Positions 19,098 through 26,695 of a stretch of DNA of 64,000 nucleotides are shown here, one piece after another. Where the stretch lies: assembly GCF_023051175.1 (NCBI RefSeq), contig NZ_JALKII010000005.1, forward strand, positions 62,001 through 126,000, read 5' to 3'. Within the stretch, counting starts at the first letter, position 1; every line of letters starts with the position of its first letter. The notes beneath the pieces were generated by a model that worked only from the letters and a program-made list of their open reading frames with translations, did no database searches and was not told the DNA's origin. Origin of the DNA: Alcanivorax quisquiliarum. GTDB taxonomy: Bacteria; Pseudomonadota; Gammaproteobacteria; Pseudomonadales; Alcanivoracaceae. A program made the translations under genes and the position numbers.

Positions 19098-19760
19098 ATG
19101 AGTGAAAAAACCTTCGGGCCGTTTGAATTACTGGCGGCCCACAAGGGCGATGTGCCGGCAAATTTTATCGCGCACCGGCGCATCGCTGCGGCCATGCAGC
19201 AGCTTGCCGAGCGGTTGATCCGCGCCGAGGCCAGTCAGGCCGAACTGGAGCAATGGGCGGCTGCGCTGGAGCAGCTGGCAGAGACTGTCGGCCAGCCTGA
19301 GCGGCGTGATACCCGGGCGGCGAACCGTCGCGTGTTCAGTGGTGCCGCCACCGCCGCTGATATCTTCGACATGATGGATTTTGACCCGGCAGGCGGCTTG
19401 TCCAATCCGGTGTCGCCGCCACTGCGGTTTATCAAGGAAACGCCGGAAGGCGTCGAGGCCGAAGTCTATCTGGGGCTGCACTATCAAGGCCCGCCGGGAC
19501 GCGTGCACGGCGGCGTGATCGCCATGTTGCTGGACGCCGTGTTGTCGCGCGCCATGCACGCTTCCTTCAAGATCGGCGTCACCGGCACGCTCAATGTGCG
19601 CTACCTCGCCGGTACGCCCATCGAGACCACGGTGCGCTTCACCGCACGCCTGCGCGAAATGGATGGCCGCAAGATGTTCATCGAAGGCGGGGTATTTGCC
19701 GGCGAGGAGCAGACGGTGCAGGCAGAAGGCATCTTCCTGCAACCGCGCTTCGGTCGCTGA
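19098..19760 (+). CDS. Hotdog-fold thioesterase (PaaI-like), copy 1
   Basis: A 220-residue protein. The C-terminal half is a hotdog domain with YQGPPGRVHGGVIAMLLD (H137, D146), the substrate loop of acyl-CoA thioesterases of the PaaI/THEM4 kind. The N-terminal 90 residues form a helical region with no motif I recognise. It would hydrolyse an acyl-CoA; the acyl group is unknown. It lies 33 bases after purL with AAGGA eleven bases before ATG. A clear paralogue follows at 20020. Confidence 0.8.
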   Translation: MSEKTFGPFELLAAHKGDVPANFIAHRRIAAAMQQLAERLIRAEASQAELEQWAAALEQLAETVGQPERRDTRAANRRVFSGAATAADIFDMMDFDPAGGLSNPVSPPLRFIKETPEGVEAEVYLGLHYQGPPGRVHGGVIAMLLDAVLSRAMHASFKIGVTGTLNVRYLAGTPIETTVRFTARLREMDGRKMFIEGGVFAGEEQTVQAEGIFLQPRFGR

Positions 19761-19781
19761 TCTCCGTTCGCACTCGCGCCA

Positions 19782-19805
19782 GGGCTTGCCTGTTACAGGC
19801 AGCCC
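19782..19805 (+). terminator. Hairpin after hotdog copy 1
   Basis: GGGCTTGCCTG and CAGGCAGCCC pair with one mismatch around a three-base loop, 22 bases after the stop. There is no U-tract, so it may be a processing or Rho-associated hairpin. The rest of the 259-base gap to the next gene shows nothing clear. Confidence 0.35.
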
Positions 19806-20019
19806 CGTGCAGTCAGGTTGTCAGCGCTTTGCCGTAGCCTGTCGCCATCTGCGGATACCCTGCCGGGCAGGTCAGCAGATGGCATGTTTGGCCATGGGGT
19901 TTGGCCGTCGGTCAGGCTAATCTCTGCGCCTTTGGGCGGATGCTGCCCCGCTGTGCCTTTCCGGCAACCAGTATGGCATCAGCGCGACATCAGAAAACCC
20001 GCTTTTCAGGAGAACTGCA

Positions 20020-20715
20020 TTGAGCAACAACTACGGCCTGTTTACTCACCGTATTGCCGAGCCCCACGAGCCTGACGAGGAATACGCCGTGCGCCGGGCA
20101 CTGGCGGCGTCGCTGCGTCAAATCCAGGATCGGCTGGTGCGGCTGGATGCCCCGCAGAACATGCTCGAACAATGGGCGGCGCAAATGGCGATCATTGCCG
20201 GGCAAGTGCAGGAATACCCGCGCCGGGGGCAGATGGCGGCGTTTCAGCGGCTGTACATGGAGCAAGGCAGCCACCGCGATGTGCTGGATGCTTTCGATCA
20301 CGAGATCATGACGGGATTGTCGTCGTCCCTGGCGCCGCCGCTGTCCGTGTGGCTGGATGGCGACGTAGTGCGCGGGCGGGTCAATCTCGGCCTGCCCTGG
20401 CAGGGGCCGCCTGGCCGTGTGCACGGTGGCGTGGTGGCGCTGATGCTGGATATCCTGATGGCCAAGACTCAGGACATGGTGCACGGCATAGGCATGACGG
20501 GCACGCTGAATATCCGTTATCAGGCCGGCACACCACTGAAGACGGATATTGACATGGAGGCACGTATCCAGAGCCTGGAGGGCCGCAAGTTGTTTGTCGA
20601 GGGGCTGTTCTTTGTCGCTGGTGAGCAAGTGGTGCGTGCCGAGGGCGTATGGATTTGCGCCAGAGGAGAATACCGCTGGCGCGATGGCTTTCCCTTGGCA
20701 TCGCGGCTGAATTGA
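20020..20715 (+). CDS. Hotdog-fold thioesterase (PaaI-like), copy 2
   Basis: A 231-residue paralogue of the gene at 19098. Both share the same layout and the core QGPPGRVHGGV(V/I)A, here with H135 and a following MLD, and the same TGTLN(I/V)RY strand. The start is TTG: AGGAG at 20009-20013 is seven bases upstream and no ATG exists before the conserved region. Divergence between copies suggests different acyl substrates; this is inference. The NIF3-like gene begins 14 bases after. Confidence 0.8.
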   Translation: MSNNYGLFTHRIAEPHEPDEEYAVRRALAASLRQIQDRLVRLDAPQNMLEQWAAQMAIIAGQVQEYPRRGQMAAFQRLYMEQGSHRDVLDAFDHEIMTGLSSSLAPPLSVWLDGDVVRGRVNLGLPWQGPPGRVHGGVVALMLDILMAKTQDMVHGIGMTGTLNIRYQAGTPLKTDIDMEARIQSLEGRKLFVEGLFFVAGEQVVRAEGVWICARGEYRWRDGFPLASRLN

Positions 20716-20729
20716 GGACGTATGAGCAT

Positions 20730-21068
20730 ATGAGTACCGTATACAAGCTCTGCTTTTATGTGCCGGCCTCGCATCTGGAAGAGGTCAAACAGGCCGTATT
20801 TGCAGCGGGAGCGGGTCGTATCGGCAATTACGATTGCTGCGCCTTTCAGGTGGCAGGCGAGGGCCAGTTCCGGCCGCTGGATGGCAGCCGGCCGTTCATC
20901 GGCCAGCAGGGCGAGATCGAGCGTGTGCCGGAATACCGCGTGGAAATGATCTGTGAGGAAAACGCCCTGCGCCCGGCGTTGGCCGCACTGCGGCTGGCTC
21001 ACCCCTATGAAGAGCCGGCCATTGATCTGTGGCCGCTGGCGCCCTTGCCAGGCCCCTTGCCAGAATAG
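20730..21068 (+). CDS. YqfO/NIF3 N-terminal-like protein
   Basis: A 112-residue protein with YKLCFYVP..H.EEVKQAVFAAGAGRIGNYD at the front and EYRVEMIC..AHPYEEPAIDLW at the end. This is the stand-alone form of the CutA-like insert of NIF3/YqfO proteins, often annotated as an NGG1p-interacting factor 3 homologue. Function unknown. The ATG at 20730 is preferred since another ATG eight bases upstream is in a frame that stops at once. GAGGA lies 12 bases upstream. Confidence 0.82.
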   Translation: MSTVYKLCFYVPASHLEEVKQAVFAAGAGRIGNYDCCAFQVAGEGQFRPLDGSRPFIGQQGEIERVPEYRVEMICEENALRPALAALRLAHPYEEPAIDLWPLAPLPGPLPE

Positions 21069-21346
21069 CCGCTCTCCGCCACTCGCCGCTAACGCTGGCT
21101 TTGCCTCCCGTACGTTGCGGAACCGCCTCACAGGTAAGCGCGTTGGAGTGTTCTGTACGCTTCGTAGCACCTTTGTTCTGAAACTGTAGTCCTGCCTTGT
21201 TCCCGATGGCCACGCTGGGCCAATAATCAATATACGCCTGCAAGGGGAGTATGACGACGTGCAGGCAAAATGCGCCGAGCAGAGTGGCCGGCACGATTGC
21301 CGCAGCCGCCGGCGCTCAGCGCATCCGGGGTATCGTGGAGAGCACC

Positions 21347-21628
21347 ATGACATTGTTTCAGGCATTGCGATGGCTGGACGAGTTGGAGTATGTCATCGAG
21401 GCGCTGGCCCAGCAGGCCATCTCGGAGGCACGGGTGGCGTTGGTGGAGCTGATTCTGGAGGCGGAATCGGATGCGCAGCTCGATGGCAGTGAACGTACCA
21501 TGCTGCTCAATACGCTGGAACGCGCTCGCACAGCGCTGCTGGGCGACGGCCACAGCGAGCCCCCAGGAGTGGCCGCCGCCACTATTCTGAGCAGCCTGAC
21601 GCGGCGCCTGTGGCAGCAGGTGCATTGA
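21347..21628 (+). CDS. Hypothetical helical protein
   Basis: A 93-residue acidic, helix-rich protein (MTLFQALRWLDELEYVIEAL at the start) without a recognised domain. ATG at 21347 follows GGAGAGCACC. A longer frame from 21251 has a GGGGAG too close to its ATG and adds low-complexity residues, so I prefer the shorter form. It stands alone, 210 bases before zur. Codon use looks like its neighbours, so it is probably a real gene. Confidence 0.5.
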   Translation: MTLFQALRWLDELEYVIEALAQQAISEARVALVELILEAESDAQLDGSERTMLLNTLERARTALLGDGHSEPPGVAAATILSSLTRRLWQQVH

Positions 21629-21692
21629 TGAGCCGGCGAGTGCACAACAAGGGCACAAGCACAGCACCAGCTCAAGTAGCCCCGCTTTGCGA

Positions 21693-21706
21693 TATGTTAT
21701 AACGTA
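21693..21706. promoter_or_regulatory. Candidate Zur/Fur-type operator upstream of zur
   Basis: TATGTTATAACGTA is a palindrome with six of seven pairs matching and the GTTATAAC core typical of gammaproteobacterial Zur boxes. It is 133 bases before the zur ATG. A CGGC/GCCG-rich hairpin (about 21788-21808) follows in the leader. Autoregulation or control of the zur-GTPase pair is inferred. Confidence 0.42.
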
Positions 21707-21838
21707 GCTGCCGTATGCCCTGCGCCTGGCAGGCTGCATACGAGTGGTCGAGAGCACTTGCAAAGGAAGCACCTGCGCCTTCTGCAAGTTGCCCGGCGAG
21801 CCGGCAACAAGCGTTGCCAGCCTGCAGGAGACATATGC

Positions 21839-22303
21839 ATGAGCACTATCAAGCAGGCTCTGGCGGCCGCAGAGCACACATGCCGCGAGCGGGGCGTGCG
21901 TTTCACCCCGGTGCGGCGGCGCGTGCTGGCGATCCTGCTGGAGCGGCCTCAGCCGCTGACGGCGTATCAGATTCTCGATCATCTTCGCACCGCCCAGCCC
22001 CGTGCCCAGCCGCCGACGGTGTACCGTGCGCTGGATTTCCTGCTGCACCAGGGGCTTGTCCACCGGATCGAATCCACCAACAGCTATCTGGCCTGCAATC
22101 ACGGCCACGACCACACCGGCGAGCGTGCGGCCCATTGGCCGCAGTTTTTATTGTGTGATGAATGCGGTGACGCCCGTGAAGTGCCGTTGGCAGCCGAGCT
22201 GCAACATCTGCTGGCGCAATTGGCGCAGGGTCACGGATTCCATATCGGCAAGCGCCCGCTGGAGCTGCACGGGCTTTGCCGGCAATGCCGCAGCGCTGCA
22301 TGA
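21839..22303 (+). CDS. zur: Fur-family transcriptional regulator, Zur type
   Basis: A 154-residue regulator. The winged helix covers about 1-80 with the recognition region PPTVYRALDFL, the HGHDH histidine cluster is at 88-92, and two CxxC pairs (C106/C109 and C147/C150) hold the structural zinc. Cysteines and histidines match Zur more than Fur. It represses zinc uptake when zinc is plentiful. ATG at 21839 follows CAGGAG. The stop overlaps the next start (ATGA), tying it to the COG0523 GTPase. Confidence 0.88.
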   Translation: MSTIKQALAAAEHTCRERGVRFTPVRRRVLAILLERPQPLTAYQILDHLRTAQPRAQPPTVYRALDFLLHQGLVHRIESTNSYLACNHGHDHTGERAAHWPQFLLCDECGDAREVPLAAELQHLLAQLAQGHGFHIGKRPLELHGLCRQCRSAA

Positions 22304-23229
22304 CGACCGACCGCTGGCGCGCTGAAAACCTGCCCGTGAACCTGATCACCGGTATGCTCGGCGCGGGCAAAACCACACTGATTCGCCAGTTGCTGGGCCA
22401 TGCTGCCGACGAGCGCTGGGCAGTGCTGGTCAACGAATTCGGCGAGGTGGGCCTGGATGGCGACTGGCTGGCCGCAAGCGGTGCACAGGTGCGCGAGGTG
22501 GCGGGCGGTTGCATGGGTTGCACCGCAGCGGTGGCGTTGCGTGTCACACTCAACCGGTTGATTCGCGAGACGCGCCCCACGCGGCTGCTGATCGAGCCTT
22601 CGGGGCTGGGCCACCCGGCAGAGCTGCTGCGGCTGCTGCGCGACCCGGTGTATCAGGGCGTGCTCGATCTCGGCGCGACCCTGTGCCTGATCGACCCCCG
22701 GCGCCTGGGCGATGCGCGTTTTGCGCAATCGCCACTCTGGTTGCAGCAACTGGCCTGTGCAGATGTGCTGGTGGGCACGCGGGCAGATTGCTGGGACGCC
22801 GCTGCGGAGCAGCATTGGCGGGCGCTTTGTGCACGGCGCCCGCAGCTACCGGCGGTGTGTTCCGCGCATGGCGAGCTGGATGCGGCCTGGCTTGCCGCGC
22901 CCCGGCGGCCCGCGGCAAGCGCGCCGGTATTTACCCTGTCCGCGCCGCTAACGCGGTGGGACGCGTGTGGCTGGCAGTTGCCATCAGGCTGGCAGGTGAC
23001 AGAAACGGCGCTGCGTCGCTGGCTGGCCAGTTTTTCCTGGGAGCGGATCAAGGGCGAGCTGGCCGCTGTCGGCTGCGCAGGCTGGCGTCTTGATGCGGTG
23101 GCCGGGGAGATCACCCTGCTGCCCCTTGAATACCGGCCGGCAAGCCGCATTCAGGTGATAGTATCAGGTACTTGTGACTGGCCGGCACGCCAGCAGGCGT
23201 TGCTGGCATGTGGCGGCGGTGGCCGTTGA
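22300..23229 (+). CDS. COG0523 GTPase metallochaperone (ZigA/YeiR-like)
   Basis: A 309-residue GTPase of the CobW/COG0523 group that delivers zinc or related metal to client enzymes. The Walker A GMLGAGKTT is at 18-26 and NEFGEVGLDG at 45-54. The usual GCxCC metal-binding motif appears as C71-M-G-C74, so the middle cysteine is a glycine. The C-terminal domain contains IKGELAAVGCAGWRLD. Translational coupling to zur (ATGA overlap) fits a zinc-starvation chaperone. Metal binding may be altered by the missing cysteine. Confidence 0.85.
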   Translation: MTTDRWRAENLPVNLITGMLGAGKTTLIRQLLGHAADERWAVLVNEFGEVGLDGDWLAASGAQVREVAGGCMGCTAAVALRVTLNRLIRETRPTRLLIEPSGLGHPAELLRLLRDPVYQGVLDLGATLCLIDPRRLGDARFAQSPLWLQQLACADVLVGTRADCWDAAAEQHWRALCARRPQLPAVCSAHGELDAAWLAAPRRPAASAPVFTLSAPLTRWDACGWQLPSGWQVTETALRRWLASFSWERIKGELAAVGCAGWRLDAVAGEITLLPLEYRPASRIQVIVSGTCDWPARQQALLACGGGGR

Positions 23230-23233
23230 GAGA

Positions 23234-23785
23234 TCAGGGCTCGGGCGTGCCCAGCGGGGCGATATCCTGAACGCGAATCGGGAACTCGCCGGTGGCGAGA
23301 TCTTGCAGATAAAACCTCAGCGTGCGGGTAACGGTCGGAAACGCTAATTCGTCCCAAGGGATTTCCTTCGGGAGAAACAGCCCGACATCGGAGGATTCCT
23401 CGCCGACACCATAACGACCGTCTGCCAGCTCGCCGAGAAAGAACATATATACCTGATAGATGTGGGGCAGGTTGAAAACGGTGTAAAGGTCCGTGAGATT
23501 CACGGTGGCGCACGCTTCTTCCCAGGTTTCACGGATGGCGCCTTCTTGCAGCGTCTCGCCGTTTTCCATGAACCCGGCGGGCAGCGTCCAGTAGCCGGCG
23601 CGGGGCTGGATGGAGCGTTTGCAAAGCAGGATGCGCCCTTCCCAGACTGGCAGTGAACCCACCACGATCTTCGGATTCTGATAGTGAATGATCTGGCAGG
23701 CCGGGCACCAGTAGCGGGGCCGGTTGTCTCCCTCTGGAACATCGAAGCGGAGCTGATCGCTGCCGCAGTGGCTGCAAAACTTCAT
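23234..23785 (-). CDS. Nudix hydrolase with N-terminal zinc ribbon
   Basis: A 183-residue protein. The N-terminus has a four-cysteine ribbon (CSHC at 4-7 and CPAC at 27-30). The Nudix box reads G(5)E(7)RETWEEAC, where the final glycine is replaced by cysteine. This layout matches zinc-ribbon Nudix hydrolases of the NUDT12/NudC-like group acting on nucleoside diphosphate derivatives; the exact substrate is uncertain. ATG at 23785 starts directly with the ribbon. It is convergent with the GTPase (four-base gap) and divergent from nudL. Confidence 0.85.
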   Translation of the reverse strand: MKFCSHCGSDQLRFDVPEGDNRPRYWCPACQIIHYQNPKIVVGSLPVWEGRILLCKRSIQPRAGYWTLPAGFMENGETLQEGAIRETWEEACATVNLTDLYTVFNLPHIYQVYMFFLGELADGRYGVGEESSDVGLFLPKEIPWDELAFPTVTRTLRFYLQDLATGEFPIRVQDIAPLGTPEP

Positions 23786-23973
23786 CGTGTGTCCGCATCA
23801 TGCCAAGGCATACGCAGCCTATCGGCTTGCCGGCAGCCCTGCAACGCCGGACGGCGCCAGTCATATTGCGCTTGCCTGCCTTGCAGCGGCTGTTCAAACT
23901 GTCGTTTGAATGAGCGACCTTGTGCCCTGCGCTGGCGATGTGCCGGCTCGCTGGCGGGGCGGGAGAATGATAG

Positions 23974-24573
23974 GTGATCGAGATACTGAAAGAGCGCCTG
24001 CGCGGCTATCGCCTGCGCGAATTGCCTGTGCACCTGCCCGAGGCGGCGGTGCTGATGCCATTCACCGATCAGCCGGAGCCGGAGCTGATCCTGACCGTGC
24101 GCTCTGCCTTCATGCCGACTCATGCTGGCGAGGTGGCCTTTCCCGGTGGCAAGCGCGATCCCGGCGATCACAACCTGTTGGCCACCGCCTTGCGTGAATC
24201 CCGAGAGGAAGTCGGCATGGAGCCGGGCAGTGTCAATGTACTCGGCCAGTTATCGCCGCTGCCGTCTCGCTACGGCATGAAAGTGACGCCTTTTGTGGGG
24301 CTGGTCGATCCCGCCATCGAGCTGATTGCAGAGCCGGGCGAGATTGCCAGTATTTTCCGTGTGCCGCTGGGGTTTTTCCTGGATGCGCAGCCGGAGATGT
24401 CCGAGCCGGTGGATGTGTTCGGCAAACGCCTGCGCATGCCGAATTATTATTACGAAGACAAACGTATCTGGGGGCTGACGGCCTTCATGATTCTCGATCT
24501 GCTGAACCACGCCTTCGATGCAGGTATTCATTACGAATTCGAGGAAGAGACGCTGCAGGGGGAGCTGAAGTGA
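23974..24573 (+). CDS. CoA pyrophosphohydrolase (NudL-like Nudix)
   Basis: A 199-residue Nudix enzyme. The segment LILTVRSAFMPTHAGEVAFPGG (split here as LILTVR and GEVAFPGG) is the UPF0035 CoA-binding signature, followed by the Nudix box ..TALRESREEVGM. Such enzymes cleave CoA and acyl-CoA to phosphopantetheine and 3',5'-ADP. GTG at 23974 follows GGGAG at good distance and is the only start before the conserved region. The stop overlaps the carbonic anhydrase start (GTGA). Confidence 0.87.
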   Translation: MIEILKERLRGYRLRELPVHLPEAAVLMPFTDQPEPELILTVRSAFMPTHAGEVAFPGGKRDPGDHNLLATALRESREEVGMEPGSVNVLGQLSPLPSRYGMKVTPFVGLVDPAIELIAEPGEIASIFRVPLGFFLDAQPEMSEPVDVFGKRLRMPNYYYEDKRIWGLTAFMILDLLNHAFDAGIHYEFEEETLQGELK

Positions 24574-25106
24574 TTTACACCATTGATGGCCGCCAGCTGG
24601 AAGCTCGCGGTGAATACTGGATCGCAGATAACGCCACTGTGATCGGCTCGGTAATACTGGGCGACAAGGCCAGCATCTGGTTCAACGCCGTACTACGAGC
24701 AGATACCGACTCCATTACCGTGGGCGATGAAACCAATATTCAGGATGGCGCGGTATTGCACGTCGACCCCGGCGTGCCGCTGACGCTGGGCCGTAATGTG
24801 ACGGTCGGTCACAAGGCCATGCTGCATGGCTGCACGGTGGGTGACAACACGCTGATCGGCATCAACGCCGTGGTGCTTAACCGCGCCAGAATCGGCAGCA
24901 ACTGCATCATCGGTGCCAATGCGCTGGTGCCCGAAGGCATGGAAATACCCGACAACTCGCTGGTGATGGGCTCGCCGGCGAAAGTGGTAAAGGAGCTCAG
25001 TGACGGGCACAAGGCAATGATTACCCTGGGCGGCATGCACTACGTTGCCCACGCCAAACACTTCGCTGCCAACCTGAAGCCGGACGCGCGATTCCATGGC
25101 GAATAA
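24570..25106 (+). CDS. Gamma-class carbonic anhydrase family (YrdA-like)
   Basis: A 178-residue left-handed beta-helix protein with hexapeptide repeats. The zinc histidines are visible as H64 (LHVD), H81 (GHKA) and H86 (LHGC), the last two separated by four residues as in the gamma-carbonic anhydrase family. The C-terminal helix packs on the trimer. The GTG start overlaps the previous stop. Many YrdA-type proteins lack measurable activity, so the catalytic role is tentative. Confidence 0.9.
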   Translation: MIYTIDGRQLEARGEYWIADNATVIGSVILGDKASIWFNAVLRADTDSITVGDETNIQDGAVLHVDPGVPLTLGRNVTVGHKAMLHGCTVGDNTLIGINAVVLNRARIGSNCIIGANALVPEGMEIPDNSLVMGSPAKVVKELSDGHKAMITLGGMHYVAHAKHFAANLKPDARFHGE

Positions 25107-25575
25107 TGCTGTGGCGAATGCCGTGGAGAGCGCCATGGAGAGTGCCATGGAGAGTGCCATGGAGAGCGCCGTGGAGGATGGGGTGGCAAACGTGGGGGCA
25201 AGTGCAAGAGGGAACGCAGTAGAGAGTGTTGTGGAGAACACGGCGAATATGCCCACAGAGAGCCCGGTAAAGAGTGCAACGAAGAGTGTGGCGAGCAGCG
25301 CAGCACATAACGTGGCGGGCAATGCGGCAAAAAGCGCGTCGGATAACGCGGCAGCACGCATCGCCGACACGGTAGCGTCACCATGCGTCAGCATCTGCGC
25401 GCTGGATGGTGACGATTTATGCGTCGGTTGTTTCCGCACGGGTAACGAAATCAGCTATTGGGGGCGGTTGCCGGCGCCCTGGCAGCGTGAAGTGCTGGCA
25501 CGCTCGCAGCAGCGTATGGCAGGCCAGCCGGCGTCCTGCGTAGTGGCTCAGGCGCGCGCGGAAGGCAGTCTGTGA
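25096..25575 (+). CDS. DUF1289 protein with repeat-expanded N-terminus
   Basis: A 159-residue protein. Residues 94-141 are a DUF1289 module with C97, C101, C109 and C112 (PCVSICALDGDDLCVGCFRT), a small metal-binding fold of unknown role. The first 93 residues are Ala/Ser/Val/Glu-rich, including five in-frame copies of a 12-bp unit encoding A-(M/V)-E-S. DUF1289 proteins are normally 60-80 residues, so the extension is unusual. The ATG at 25096 overlaps the previous gene by 11 bases. A shorter protein from an internal start is possible. Confidence 0.75.
   Translation: MANNAVANAVESAMESAMESAMESAVEDGVANVGASARGNAVESVVENTANMPTESPVKSATKSVASSAAHNVAGNAAKSASDNAAARIADTVASPCVSICALDGDDLCVGCFRTGNEISYWGRLPAPWQREVLARSQQRMAGQPASCVVAQARAEGSL
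25120..25179 (+). repeat. 12-bp in-frame tandem repeat, five copies
   Basis: Five contiguous 12-bp units of consensus GCCATGGAGAGT (GCCGTGGAGAGC in the first). Two central copies are identical. The unit is a multiple of three, so copy-number change would lengthen or shorten the protein without a frameshift. Confidence 0.85.
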
Positions 25576-26537
25576 GCACCGCTGCAACGGTGCGGCCACC
25601 GCGAGTGGGCCTGGCGCTGGGCAGTGGCTCGGCGCGTGGCTGGTCCCATATCGGTGTGATACAGGCGCTGGAAGACATGGGCATTCGACCGGATGTGGTG
25701 GCCGGCACCTCCATTGGCGCGCTGGTCGGCGCGGTCTACGTTTCCGGCCAGTTGGCGGCTTTCAGTGACTGGGTGACACGGCTTACTTTTCGCGACGTGC
25801 TGGGTTATCTGGATATCGGTTTCAGTGGCGGCGTCGTGAAAGGCGAAAAGCTGTTCAATTTCTTTTCGGAGCACCACCAGAACCCCGATATCGAATCACT
25901 TGAACAGCGCTTTGCCACCGTGGCCACCGACATGAAACTGGGCCGCGAAGTGTGGATTCAAACCGGCTCGGTGCTGGATGCCGCCCGCGCTTCCTGTGCC
26001 TTGCCGGGGTTGTTTGCGCCGTTCCAGCATGACGGGCGCTGGATGCTGGATGGCGGCCTGGTCAATCCGGTGCCGGTGTCCGTTTGCCGCGCCCTGGGTG
26101 CCGAGCTGGTGATCGCGGTCAATCTCAATGGCCAGTTGATCGGGCGCCACCTGACCCGCCATGACATCAGCAACCAGACGCTGGAAGAACCCGCAGGTGA
26201 TGATGTGCCAGAACCCGCCGCACTCGCAAAGGAAAGCGAGGCAGCGGCAGAGCGCTCCATGTGGGGCAAGGTAATGGATTATTTCTCGTCACCCGCGGAC
26301 GGTACTGCCGAGCCTGTGCCGGGCTTCTTCGATGTGATCGGCGCCAGTGTCAACATCATGCAGGATCGTATCACCCGCAGCCGCATGGCAGGTGATCCCG
26401 CCGAGCTGAATCTGGTGCCGATGCTGGAAGATTACGCCATCATGGATTTTCATCGCGCAGCGGAAGCCATCGAAGAAGGCCGGCGCCTGGTGTATGCCAG
26501 CCGCGAGCGGCTGGAGTGGCTGATGGGGTGCTTGTGA
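25572..26537 (+). CDS. Patatin-like phospholipase, RssA family
   Basis: A 321-residue serine lipase. The oxyanion hole GLALGSGSARG is at 13-23, the nucleophile elbow GTSIG has S47, and the dyad aspartate is in DGG (D160). RssA-type patatins act on phospholipids or lysophospholipids in the cytosol or at the membrane. The GTG start overlaps the DUF1289 stop (GTGA), making a four-gene overlapping run with nudL. The C-terminal 100 residues include an acidic linker. Confidence 0.88.
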   Translation: MSTAATVRPPRVGLALGSGSARGWSHIGVIQALEDMGIRPDVVAGTSIGALVGAVYVSGQLAAFSDWVTRLTFRDVLGYLDIGFSGGVVKGEKLFNFFSEHHQNPDIESLEQRFATVATDMKLGREVWIQTGSVLDAARASCALPGLFAPFQHDGRWMLDGGLVNPVPVSVCRALGAELVIAVNLNGQLIGRHLTRHDISNQTLEEPAGDDVPEPAALAKESEAAAERSMWGKVMDYFSSPADGTAEPVPGFFDVIGASVNIMQDRITRSRMAGDPAELNLVPMLEDYAIMDFHRAAEAIEEGRRLVYASRERLEWLMGCL

Positions 26538-26631
26538 AATTGTCGGGCGCTTATTTTTTCAATTGAACGGTGCCGCCGCTGATTTCAAACGGTGAGTTTT
26601 TGGTTTCCTCTTCACCGGCGGCGACAATTTC
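26536..26631. repeat. Nested inverted repeat after the patatin gene
   Basis: The contiguous right arm TCACCGGCGGCGACAATTTC (26612-26631) is complementary to three left segments: GAAATTGTCG (26536-26545), GCCGCCG (26572-26578) and GGTGA (26591-26595), separated by 26 and 12 unpaired bases. The structure spans the stop codon of the patatin gene. On the minus strand the same region reads in one frame to an ordinary-looking protein end (SGYEIVAAGEEETKN..ISGGTVQLKK) that lacks a start codon. Confidence 0.5.
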
Positions 26632-26695
26632 ATAACCGGATACTGCGCATGATGGAGGTGTGTTTCTTGCGGGCGGCCGTGGCTGCTTCTGCGGA

